This document shows positions 10,013 to 21,270 of a stretch of DNA of 64,000 bases, piece by piece; the stretch's first letter is position 1, and every line of letters begins with the position of its first letter. The notes under the pieces are model-generated. The model saw nothing but the letters and a program-made list of their open reading frames with translations, made no database searches and was not told the DNA's origin. Made by a program: the position numbers and the translations under genes. Source of the DNA: Aureobasidium sp. EXF-3400 (lineage: Eukaryota > Ascomycota > Dothideomycetes > Dothideales > Saccotheciaceae); assembly GCA_024195585.1 (NCBI GenBank), contig SWBL01000240.1, forward strand, positions 17,473-81,472, given 5' to 3'.

Positions 10013-11464
10013 ATGTCCCTGCTCGAGAACGACTCTGGAGATGATGGCGAAGTCCGTCACAAGCGCTTCGACTACCCTGCACCCTCTTTACCCGGTATGG
10101 TCGACTTTTTCATCAAAGACGGCATCACCGACGTACAAGCCGCCATCTTGCTGAACCAGACGCCCCAAGAGATCCATCAGATGAAGAAGCACATTCGATG
10201 CTATCTGCGCGCACCTTGCCCCTGGATCACGCCTGATGATCTCACTACTGACGATGACACCATGTTGTGTCGCAAAGATGAACACCCGCTTGGTTGGATG
10301 ATGCCTGCTGGCAAGCAGGGAGAACTCTTCAGACATTTGGTTATTCCACCTGTGGCCAAGCTTTACCCTGACCTTTTCGTAGAGCCTGATCTCGAGACTC
10401 AGATACGCCAGGACCAGGCGAACACATACGGCCGGTTCCAGTATGCACCTTTTGTCGTGCGCAAGGAAGTTTTGACAAGGATGATCGAAAGCTGTGCTCA
10501 AGACATGAGAGCTATCCCTCGTAAGCAGGAATATGTCTTTCTCCTCTCTTCGTCGCTCTCATCGTCCCATATCTTTACCTGGTGTATACCAGACAATTCT
10601 ATGATTTTACAGATGACGGAGCGACCCAAACGTAGAGCACATCAACCGTATGCTGACTTCATGTCCGCAGCTTGAGAGATGCTGATACTGAATCTCAACA
10701 TCAGACTCCACGTCCGAAGCTCAAGCGTTGCCGTATCGAAGGCTGGGAACTGAACGAGACAAACGAACAGCCCGAACTGAAGAGACAACTGATCATGCCT
10801 TTCAATTTCGCTCACATCAAGGCTGTCGCAACTTCACCACCAGCAGACATTCCCCGAGTGAAATCAGACCTCGAGACCACACCTTCTACATCTGTCAAAT
10901 CCAAGCCTATTAGCGAGAGTAGTCGCAGAGGTCCATCGACTGTTGCCGAACTCCTCGAACAGGAAAGAGCGGTCAGGGCCCAGTCTAGAAAGCGTTCAAC
11001 TTCGTCAACAAGTTCGGTTATCACTCCAAGCCGTGGCGAACGCGCTGATCGCGAGATCGTTGAGAAGAGAAGACTCTGGATCAGCAACATGCCAAGTTGG
11101 ACGAGAAAACGAGATGTGGTACGTGTGCAACTCCACTTTTGATTCAAATATCGAATCATGGCCATCGATATGGAGAGAGCGCTGTCAATGTCAAAATCAT
11201 GAGGCGGTTTCTATCAAAGTCCCGCTAGCTAACTGAGTGTGCATGCTGCAGGCAGACTTCTTCATCGGCCATAACATTGGTCTCATCACCCAACCCGAAA
11301 AGTTCATGGGAAGCAGCTCTTGCTTTGCCAGTTTCTACACTCACGAACAGGCAAAGCGTGCTATGGAAGCCATGGACGGTTTGCCGCTGCTTGGACGCGA
11401 GATCGAGATTGAGTACGCAAAGGAACCCATACCGACTATGGTCGGATCGGCCAGGGACAGGTAA
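10013..11464 (+). CDS. RRM-domain RNA-binding protein with unknown N-terminal region
   Basis: A predicted 395-residue protein in four exons: 10013-10520, 10613-10631, 10671-11118 and 11252-11464. Phases close exactly. The C-terminal RRM is split by the last intron: RNP2 is LWISNMP, RNP1 is SSCFASFY, and the last strand is REIEIEYAKEP. The N-terminal 170 residues are compact and not disordered (MVDFFIKDGITDVQAAILLNQ, CPWITPDDLTTDDDTMLCRKDEHPLGWMM) and match no family I recognise. The middle is Ser/Thr/Arg-rich. The model needs a 19-nt microexon followed by a 39-nt intron, which is very short. Both have good splice sites, and alternatives hit a stop. Confidence in the two ends is high, in the junction moderate. 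Confidence 0.72.
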
Positions 11465-11856
11465 TTTCTGGGACAGTGAGGTCGCATGCGACCTCTGCGA
11501 ATCGTTTGTGGATTGTCGAAATTTGTGTTATGTATAATCCTGAGAACCACTTTCTTGCTTGACCAACGGGATGCAACACTTCTTGTGGTCGACGGAGTCA
11601 GGATACAGAGTCCCAGTAAGGAAGTCGTAGACCAGGAGGACGGAACCCACGCAGATTGAGGCAAACCACAACGAATTCTTTTGTTCGATGGCCATGGAGG
11701 GAACAACAATAGTCAATGTCAAGACTGTTTCACAGGGAACTGTCTCCTTCGAGCGAACAATATCAATTGAAAAGACATAGGCCGTTCAATCGAATTTTAA
11801 GTGTGAAAAAACTTCCATAGCATGTCGTGTAGTACTTGACACCCCTATCCCCCACC

Positions 11857-13731
11857 TCAAGCAACCTCCACCCCCTTACTCGTCTTCTTATGCAACCTCC
11901 CCAACCAACTATTATACAACCCCCTCCTAATCCCCTTCCCCCACGGCAAAAACACCACCACCATCAAATTATTAACCGCCAAAACCGCACAAAACGCACC
12001 CCCAATAATCTTCGCATACCCATGCTCCAATATCCAGTCCAGCAAATAAATCCCCATTCCAAAGCTAATAGCCTGTTTACCTAAATTCATGGCAATCAAC
12101 ATTTCAGCAGTATTGGCAGTCATGGAGTCTACTGCATAGGCTAAAACGAAGGAGAAATAGAAGTAGGAGACGAAATCTGTCATGGCGACACCAGCGAAGT
12201 AGCCGATCCAGTGGAGGTTGCGCTCGGCGGTGAAGCCGTAGAGGATTAAGCCGGCGGGGGCGATGAGGCAGACGGGCAGCAAAACCCACAGTCGCATTTC
12301 GGCTTCGCGGATGGAGTTGTTGCGGGAGGTTAGCCAGGCTGCTATGCGGTCTGAGGAAGAAGCAAAGGGCACGGCTAGAGCGTAACCGATTATGTTTCCG
12401 AGGGCGATGAGGCCGCTGTTGTTGGGGTTCCAGTTGTAGGGTGGTGCGACGATTTTGATGGGGAAGGTGTAGTTGAAGGTTAGGGCGCCGAGACCGATGT
12501 AGATGCCTTTTTTGAGTTGTCAGCTTTTGAATTACAGGTGGAGGAAAGGGCGAGGGGAGAAGAAAGACATACCGAAACTGGTTACTACCCAGAGAACAGA
12601 GGGTACGAGGAAGTATGAGAAGGAGCGTAGCATAGTCATGAAGAATTCGGCTTCGTGGTCGATACCACTCCATGGCTTCAAAGTCTGGAGCCAGGATCTT
12701 CTGGGAGGAGCCAGAGTGACAACCTCGACGTGTTCCGTATGCCCTTTTTCGTTGTCAGAGTCTGGTGTTGGTGTGGCCACAATAACGCGTTTATAGGCAG
12801 ACTCCTCGACAAAGATGAATGCGAGGATGAGAAGTGCACACGCAAAGGCAAATTCGACCCAGAAGTATAATCTAAGCAGCTTTTGTTAGAAGGGGCATGA
12901 ACATGGGTGCGGAGGGCGAGTCACTTACCTCCAAGAATACCCTGCTGCAAGCATGTATCCTGCATAAAGTGGTCCGGTTGAGCCCCAGCAGAGGCATACA
13001 GTGTAGTAACCCAATCTCTTGCCGCGTTCGTGGAGGAAGAAGATATCGTTGACGAGTTGGACGGGCAGAGCTTCGCAGACACCAGAGCCAAGAGCATGGA
13101 TGATTCGAGCAGCCATGAGACCTCCATAGGATGTTGCTTGTGTTGCACCAAGAAGGCCAAACACGAACTGAAGAAGTCAGTATACTATAACCACGACGCT
13201 TGGACATGCCTTACCATGAGCAAAGACAAGAGCAATATCGGACGTCGACCAAACTTCAGGTATGCGGGAACGAGCAGCAAAGAACCTGGACCGGTATTAG
13301 AGTGATTGTAGCAGATGGGAGCTTGTTCAGTCACGGCATACCAAATCCAAAGACTAGATTGGGATAGGACACAAGCCCCGAAGCCTCAGTGACAGTAATG
13401 CCAAATTCCTTGCTGTAGATCTCCAGATAAACAGATGGCCCTACAAGGGCACTGTTGCCGAGAAACGAGTAAAGGGACACGATGATCAAGATCATAGTCT
13501 TCTTGGAATTCGACCATTGTAGCGGATCATTGGGGTCCTCGCTAGGTACGGGATAGAGAGCTTGTCCATATGCGGTATCGTCGCCTTCGAGTGCCTGGAG
13601 ATTTACTGTCCCTGGTAGATCTTCTTCGTGGGCATGACTGGGTGAAAATGAGTATGAGATTGAGATATGTAGAATGACAAGATGTACCTGTGAACGAGAT
13701 GACGCTCGCGAGGATGTGAAGGTCCTTCCAT
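11857..13731 (-). CDS. MFS transporter, DHA1 drug:H+ antiporter type
   Basis: A 12-TM transporter of 532 residues from six exons (13688-13731, 13342-13637, 13215-13285, 12929-13167, 12573-12871, 11857-12506), with introns of 47-66 nt and all phases closing. The opening MEGPSHPRERHLVHS leads to the DHA1-like DPNDPLQWSNSKKTMILIIVSLYSFLGNSALVGPSVYLE, then KFGRRP and AARIIHALGSGVCEALPVQLVNDIFFLHERGKRLGYY. A long central cytoplasmic loop (TPDSDNEKGHTEHVEV) is followed by IKIVAPPYNWNPNNSGLIALGNIIGYALAVP. This family exports toxic metabolites, drugs or polyamines across the plasma membrane. The substrate is unknown. The start was chosen because the spliced frame begins with the conserved short N-terminus; an extension of the same frame further upstream has no transporter similarity. 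Confidence 0.88.
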
Positions 13732-14120
13732 TGCGGACAAAATATCTATAATTCTGTATAGAGAAGCCAAAGACCAGCTGTGAGAAATACCAGCAGTGTC
13801 TCCACCTATATATTCAGCCCATCTCGCATTATGACTTGCTACCACAGGGATTCCCGGTATCGCTAAGGCAGGAGAATGCGGAGGTGATGCAGGATGAGGC
13901 CGAGGAGCCTTTTGATGCCCCACAAACTGTGGGGCAATGGAAAACCGGGGAAGTCCCAGCCAACCAGTAGCCTTTCTTGCATGCAGATCATCTCGCACGT
14001 TGCGGTCTTGATCTTCGTGACTTCGTCCGGAAACAAGTTGGACCAGAGACTTGACACGCGTAGCGGTAAAATCTGCATCCTCAACTGCCGATCACTGTCT
14101 CTAGGAAATGCGCCTCTCCC

Positions 14121-17100
14121 TCAACCGCTACGAGGACCGCTGTGGCTCCATACATCCATGCCTACTCCGCAGACAACGAGGGATGTTGCGTCTAGCGCGG
14201 CAAGCCCTGAGACATCTGCAACAGCCGTGAAGTAGTTCCTCCTCCTCTTTATCGTAAGACCCTCAACTCCTAGTTGAGCACCACTGTAGTGTACATCCCA
14301 GAATTTGACTCGTTGATCAATGCTGGTAGTAGCAACCCTGAAGAATTTGAGGCCAGGAGCAGCGAGAATCTCAACACCGGTGACGGCAGCCGCATGCGCT
14401 CGCGGAACAATCAGTGTATCCACTTTTGGCGGCGTACCTGCCGCACCCCAAGCTACGATGGTGAAAGCGACTGCATTGTCGTCACCTCCGGTGAGTATTA
14501 GGCATGTCTTGTTGTCGAACCAATGCAACTTCATGGATTGTATCGTGTTCTGGTGGACATCTGCACGCGAAGTCCACTTCAAAGCAGTAGGTTCAGCTGT
14601 GGCGGTTGTTGAGCCAGTTTCGAGAGGGAAGAAAGCAATGTGACCATCAGTACCCGCCGTAATAAGCGATTGTGCTTGGCCATAGGTCTCGACGTGGAGA
14701 CATTGGGTTAGGCAAGAGGTCAAGTAATTGCCAGCCATCAGGATAGTCCAAGAACTCTCCTGGCCAGGGCAGTATCGGTACATCTGTAATCATCAGCTGA
14801 GAATTCGGACGCAGATAAAGACGAAATATGCTTACCCGCAAGGTAGAGTCAGAACGGGCCATCGTAATGACAAAAGTATCGGCTTCTTCTCTACACGAGA
14901 AGCTCATGATTCTGAGATCAGGCAATTCGCTCTCGGCAGGACATACAGATTCGCAGACCACTCCCAGCTCGACGAGAGGTGCCGTCTCAACTCTCCACAC
15001 AAAGAACTCTTCGAATCCAGCGCTACTGAAAAGATAGTGTCCATCAGATGACCATTCCAGCTGCCGAATACCAGTATTGTGCTTCTTTAGCGTCTTCAGA
15101 CAGCGGAAGTGGGGCACCTGGCCCTCGTTCTGGTAAGTGGAAAGCTTGATATCAGTATCTTCGGAACCAGTTGCAAACAGGACGCCGGACTTGGTCGGGT
15201 TTTCAGGAGCCACAGCCAGAGCCTTAATCTCGCGTCCATGGCTGCCCACATTCATGATCTTTGTTTTATTCTGAATTTGAGAGAAGAGGCAAAGCTGAGA
15301 GGCCTTGGTCCATACAAAGTGTCCACCCTGCAGTCCCTCAGGCACAAACTTCCATACTCTGTTGGCTCCGCCGCAGTCGATATTCATCATCTCGACTTCG
15401 TCGGTTGCGTCGAAAACGATAAATTGACGACTATGGAAGCCCCATACTATCAAATGCTGGGTATTCTCATCAATGTGAAGGCCCTCGATATTTGTACCCA
15501 GAGGAAGAGTCGTTTGGTTGACGAGTCGAAGGTCAATACCCTCGTCTGTTTTCGAAAGGTGATGTATAGCGTAGGTACCGTCTCTACCCACCGAGAAGAC
15601 ATGCCCAGTGTCTCCGGCCAGTCCTGAATTAGTATACCAGGCAAGATCGGTCACAGATTCGTAGCCATGAGCTTGTGGAAGCAGATGTTCGTGTATTAGG
15701 TCTTTCTCGACGTCCGGCTTGTCGTTCGCGTGGAAGATTGCAATCGAACCATTCCGCGACCCCACTATGAGCATTAGACCTTCTTCCGAACCGAGATTGA
15801 TGGCGAGGAAGCTGGTGATAACAAAACCTCTCGGTAACGATAGTTTCCATGTTGACAAGTCATCAACGGTTTGAGTGCCATCGGTTTTATCATCCAAGCT
15901 GAAAGAGGTGAAGAGAGCTGTTCTGGCCTCAACGTTGGCAACCAGAAGACCAATCTGCTGACCAACACTTTTCGAAGAGGGTAGCTGCTGGGCGAACAGA
16001 GCCGATGTTTTCCTTGCGGATTTGACCAGCTCTCTCACGTCTTGGTCTTGGTACAGCATGACTGAGCCATCCATACCAGCCAAGAAGGCAATAGACAAGC
16101 TTGGTATACTAGTCACCACTGAATATCCAAGAAGCTTCTCTTCCTTCCGGATCCAGTCTGTTTGAGCCTGGCCTTTTTCGTTCTCTGTTAATAAAAAGAT
16201 ATTTCCAGCATCAGTAGTAACCAGCAAGTTTGTCTTGTCCAAAAAGGCATAGCTTCGCAGCTTGTCTTGGCGGCCCGATTGTGGTTGTTCCGGACACAAC
16301 GAGCTCAGATCCTCTATTGACCAAGTTTGAGTGTGGTCAAATTGGTTGGTGAAGGGAACTGGCTTCGGCTCAATGGCAATACTGCCATCTGCGCCACCAC
16401 TTACAACGACGACTTCTTCTGGTGTGTCCTGATGGACGGTCCACGACCAAATGTTCTTGCCAGCATGCAAACAAGAACCTCCAAGGTGCGACATAGCAAA
16501 CTGATCCGGACCTGTCTCACCGAGGCTCCAGAATTGGTGAGTAGCATCTTCACCGAATGAGACAAGATACGAAAGGATGCTCGGATCCTGGGATGGGATG
16601 AACTTTACACCCCAAATCCGTGATGCGTGACCCCAGCCTTTGGCAACACATCTTCCACCAGATGTGTTCTCTGGCAGAACATCTGCGACATTAGCACCGA
16701 ATCCAGTTTCCCTAGCCGAAGTCAGGTCTGCAGCTGCTTGAGGGTTTGTAGCTGTCTCTGGTAGTGATGATATATCCCATACGCGGATGGTGCGGTCATC
16801 ACTGCAACTAGCGAGCAGGCGAGAAGGAGTAAGTTTGTTCTCGGACGCTGGGATCTCGAAAATCTGCACGCCAAAGATGGAGCCCTCATGGCCTATTAGC
16901 ACATGATGGAGTGTCGAAGAGGGAACGCTGTCTCCCTTTAATATGCAGGACCACACAACGATATCACCGAAGACCGTGCCGGATGAAACGAGGATATGGT
17001 CATCGGTAATCCAGTGGACTTGAGCTGAGTAAAGGATGCACTTAGAATTAGAGGTCAAATCTTGCAGACCAGTTTTCCGGTCGAGATCCAGAAGAAGGAG

Positions 17101-17503
17101 AGCATTGTGAGCAGTAATCAGAGCCGCTTTTTGCTTCCGTCCAGACACCTCGGGGGAGAATGAAATGTCAAGGATCCAATCGGCTGCTTCGAATGAATCT
17201 GATCGATCCAAGAGGGAGCAGTTGTCAGAGGTGAAGGTATAAAGCGTGATCAAACGGCCTCCCCAGACGATAATGCCATCAGAATGGATAGCAATACCGT
17301 GGATGGCTTGCGAGTGGAAGACATTGATTGATTGGATCAGTTCGTTGTCGTGACGCCTGTGGACTCTCAGGATTGGGCCTTCCCCTGCGAATAAATAGTC
17401 CTTACTCAAGGCCAGTGCCGTCACAGGGACCTGATGCAATTCATGCTACAATTGTCATTACCTGATGGTCCAGTGTTGACTCGGAAGGACCTACTTTGAC
17501 CAT
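14121..17503 (-). CDS. TRM734: WD40 protein, WDR6/Rtt10/Trm734 homologue
   Basis: A WD-repeat protein of about 1088 residues. Two long exons (14836-17430 and 14121-14783) are joined in phase 0 across a 52-nt intron (CGG | ATG). The N-terminus VPVTALALSKDYLFAGEGPILRVH and segments such as HSQAIHGIAIHSDGIIVWGGR, LASCSDDRTIRVWDI, GHASRIWGVKFIP and HNTGIRQLEWSSDGHYLFSSAGFEEFFVWRVE are diagnostic of the WDR6 family. In yeast Trm734 partners Trm7 for 2'-O-methylation of the tRNA wobble base, and Rtt10/Ere2 also affects endosomal recycling. The start is uncertain: the long frame opens without an ATG, so I propose a tiny first exon (17495-17503, MVK) and a 64-nt intron with GTAGGT donor. It is head to head with UTP4. 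Confidence 0.82.
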
Positions 17504-17787
17504 CTGCAGAGAGCACAATATTGATGGGAGCAGGCAAGAGCGAGGACAAATCTTATCGCAATGCAGAAGGATAGAAGATGATGAATACTTTGGGAAGTTG
17601 CAACCACGAAAATAACGCCAAGGCTTTCGAAGCGTCGGCTTTTTCTGTTGCCAAAGTCCGAGGTGGAAGCAAATTCTTGGATGCGCTTTCAAAGATTATT
17701 TCTGTTTTTTCGCAATCCATTTTTGTTCGCCAAAAGTCATGTCGATTTGAGAGAAGAAGCTTGTCTTGATTCTCTACCGTATATACC
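17504..17787. promoter_or_regulatory. Compact bidirectional promoter WDR6 / UTP4
   Basis: Only about 285 bp separate the two divergent start codons of two WD40 genes that both act in stable RNA metabolism. A compact shared promoter would permit coordinate expression with ribosome and tRNA production. This is inferred from spacing; no specific element was recognised beyond T-rich tracts near 17700. Confidence 0.5.
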
Positions 17788-20605
17788 ATGGATATTCACC
17801 GTTCTCGATTCGTGGCCTACCCGTCATCGGCCATCAACGCGCTCGCATTTTCGAGATCAAGCGACAAGAACTACACAGATCCCAGGCCTGCGCTCAAGCT
17901 CGCCCTCGGCCGCGCAAATGGCGACATAGAAATCTGGAGCGCCGACAAAGGAGACTGGGTCCAAGAGTCAGTCTTTCCCGGAGGTTCAAAGAGAAGCGTG
18001 GATGCTTTGGCCTGGATTCAAGAGCCGGACGACACAGATTATGAGGGACACACAATTCTCGGCCAACTGCGCCTGTTCAGCATTGGCTCCACAGCTGCCG
18101 TGACGGAATGGGACCTGACGACAGGCAAAGAGCTGCGCTCGTCAACGGGCAACTTCAGTGAGGTCTGGTGCTTCGCCGCTCAACCGCGCTGGCGCCCGAG
18201 CAAGTCCTCGCGTGAGGATGAGTTCCGTGGCCAGAACCTGGTCGCTGGTACTGGTGACGGCACTCTCGCAATCCTCTCAACTGAGGAGAACGACCTTGTT
18301 TTCAAGCGATTCTTGGCCCGTGGCGGCAACCGCAAGACGCGATGCATGAGCGTTACCTGGAAGGACAGAGACACAGTTGTTGCCGGCTTCACCGACAGTA
18401 CCATTCGCATCTACGACGCTCGCAACGGCTCTCTTTTGCGCAATCTCAGCTTGGGAGCAGGTGTTCCCGGTGCCCCTCGCGATACTCTGGTCTGGAAGGT
18501 CAGATGTCTGCCCAACGGTGACATTGTATCAGGCGACTCGAACGGCCAGCTCAAGTTCTGGGATGGAAGAACCTACACCTTGTCGCAGAGCGTGAGCGGC
18601 CACGACTCGGATTGTCTGGATCTCGTTAGCAGCACTGACGGCACTACTGTCTTCTCAGGTGGCATGGACGGTCGCATCGCCGTATACAAGCTAGGCGGCA
18701 AAGAGGGTGACAAGAGGAGGTGGGCAAAGACCAGCCACCGCCGCATGCACGAGGGCGACATTAAGGCGATGGCTGTCTACGACTCTAAGCACATGAGTGT
18801 TGTACTGTCAGGAGGTGCGTCTAACCGTTGATTGCTCTACTAAACTATGCTAACAGCCACCAGGTCTCGATACCACACCCTTTGTCATCCCACTACGCAA
18901 CTTCAACAAGGAGAACCACCGCAGACTCCCCGGTCTACCGCAGAACCCCGTCCTTGCTTCTTGCCCGCAACAGCGCATGCTTGTCAGCTGGGCTGAGTGT
19001 GAGATCAGCATCTGGCGCATGTTCAAGCAGGGCGATGAGCGTATTCCCGTACCCGAAGACACCAGAAAACTTCTCACTCGTATCTTGATCGACTCGAAAG
19101 AAGCCATCACATCCGTCGCCATCTCCCCTGACGCTGCTCTCCTCGCTGTTTCTACCATCGACTCGGTCAAGCTGTTCCAGCTCTCCCCTATCGAAGACGA
19201 TCGCGAAGACCGCCTAAGAGTCCGCAAGATTGCTGCTCCCGAATCTATCGCCGAGAACGGTGCCCGCTTGATTACTTTCTCGCCCGACGGAAAATGGCTG
19301 GCAGCAGTGACACCGCAGAGCGAAGTTTGTCTGGCAAGAGTTGAAGATAATTCAGACAAACCCATGTTCTTGGACGCAAATGTTGAGCTGGAGCGTCAAT
19401 CTCGCAAGGTTACCATTCAAACAGGCCTCAAGAAGTACGAGCGCACCATCAACAGACTGGCCTTCTCGCCCGATAGCGCTGTCCTGGTCGCAAGTGATCT
19501 TTCTGGTTACCTTGATAGCTGGGTGCTTGAGGGACACTACGACTCGACTGCCCCCGCCATGGATACCGCCGCAAAGTCATCCTCGGGCTCAGACAAGGGC
19601 ACTAGTTCCGACGACGACAGCGACAGCGATGACGAGGACGAAACGACCGTCTTCTACGGTCAGCACTGGGCAGACAACCCGTCGGGCAATCTGCTGCCCA
19701 AGCTCGACTCTGCACCCCTTGTTCTTTCCTTCCAACCACTCACACCGGCCCAACAAGAAGAGCCTGTCGTGAATGGCAACCCTGGTGTTCATGCCACTCG
19801 CAACAATCCTCATCCTACATCTCACGCTCTTCCCTCTACCAAATCTCCTCTCTTTGTCGTCACATCTCATCACCAAGTCTACACATTCGACGTCTTGTCC
19901 GGACGTCTAACGGAATGGTCGCGAAGAAACCCTACGAGTGTTCTGCCCGCCGAGTTCCAGACCATCAAAGATCGCGCCATGGGTGTTGTATGGGACGTCA
20001 ACGATGCTCGCGCTCGTGCCTGGCTGTATGGTGCAAACTGGGTCGGTATGCTCGACTTGTCACAAAACTACGAGCCTTCAAGCGTACTAGACGAAGCTTT
20101 GGAGGATGGCGAAGACGACATTTCTGCTCAACACACACCTAGCAAGAAGCGCAAGCGTCGCGAGAGCAACAAATGGGGTAAGCTCGCCGAGCAGCGCAAG
20201 AAGGCAAAGGGTATGGGCGGTGCTGGTGACAAGGCCGCAAGTGGAGAGACAAAGGGTGTCGTCGATGAGATCCGCCGCATCGAGGACGGCAAAGCCATCG
20301 AGCTCACCAATGGCGCTTCTCACGAGCAAGACTTGGACGACGAAGAGGCATTGGAGGATGCAGTAGGCCCTCTACGTCGCGGCAACGATGACACAGAAGC
20401 AGACACAAACGGCGGCGCAGATGGTGCACTAGCTGTCACCTCAGCAGGCCGAAGAAAATGGTGGTGTACATACAGATACAGACCTATATTGGGTATGGTG
20501 GCCATGGGCGAAAAGACATCAGATGCGGATGAAGAACAGCCTGAAGCCGTGTTGGTGGAGCGTCCGCTATGGGATCTGCCACAACTACAAGAGCTGGGCA
20601 AATAG
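17788..20605 (+). CDS. UTP4: UTP4/Cirhin-like U3 snoRNP t-UTP WD40 protein
   Basis: A 922-residue WD40 protein in two exons (17788-18814, 18864-20605) with one 49-nt intron (GTGCGT...CCAG), joined in phase 1. The family opening MDIHRSRFVAYPSSAINALAFS, the segment LALGRANGDIEIWS, the WKDRDTVVAGFTDSTIRIYDARNG blade, GHDSDCLDLVSSTDGTTVFSGGMDGRIAVYKL and HRRMHEGDIKAMAVY identify Utp4 (human cirhin/UTP4). It belongs to the t-UTP subcomplex that binds the 5' ETS of pre-rRNA and couples Pol I transcription to 18S processing in the nucleolus. Two tandem beta-propellers fit the length. An acidic S/D-rich insert (residues about 600-625) and a basic C-terminal patch (KKRKRRESNKWGK) are as expected for the nucleolar protein. 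The C-terminus ends with the conserved RPLWDLPQL. Confidence 0.93.
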
Positions 20606-21270
20606 AGGCTCTATCACTAACTAAAAAGTATTATTATTACCTCTGTCCATATACATGGTTATTGCAGGGTCTTTTGTTCATGTCTCATAGCGTATGGAGT
20701 TTTCCCAATTTTCTCTTCTTTTCAGCCTTCAATTTCGCTGCTTTCGTCTCTTGTCGGTCAAAGCTTTGGTTTTGCTTGTACTTCTGGTCATTTGAATTGA
20801 ACAGCCGCAGCCACCTCAGCCTCGACTCGCATCATTCTTGCTTGCCATAAAAGACAAGTGGAAATCTGAGCACTATTATAGCTTACCCTTAGGTCCGACC
20901 GTGCTCGACTTGTCTTGCAGTTCCCGATTTGGGGAAGGTCACTTTATGTAATCTCCGAATCGGCGTCTCCGACATGAGTGTTTGTGCGCAGAGACGTGCC
21001 TCGTCACGCTATTGACTTGAGCCCTAGTATGTCTAGAGGAGACCATAGTCTTTTCGGTATGGATGCTGTGCTCAGCTGAAGTCAATCTCCACCGTGGGCA
21101 ATGGCTCTGTGGAGTGAAAATCTGCGGTATACCATGGACTCTGAACATATATCGGCATATCAACCTCAAGGTAAACCTATGGTTTAGTACTCGCTTTTAG
21201 TCCTCTCCTTATTCTGTCTTCTTTTCTTGCATCCTGTTTTTCTTCAGGTCATTTCTTTCACCTCTTGACT
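20606..21270. other. Intergenic region upstream of the cell-wall protein
   Basis: About 665 bp containing the UTP4 3' region and the promoter of the adhesin-like gene. The final 80 bp before 21271 are strongly C/T-rich, typical of a fungal transcription initiation zone. No additional coding potential was seen. Confidence 0.5.

Noticed and set aside
17441..17502. Splicing of MVKVGPSESTLDHQ directly to VPVTAL in WDR6
   Set aside because: It would need an intron of 31 nt, too short for normal splicing; a 64-nt intron with the GTAGGT donor was preferred.
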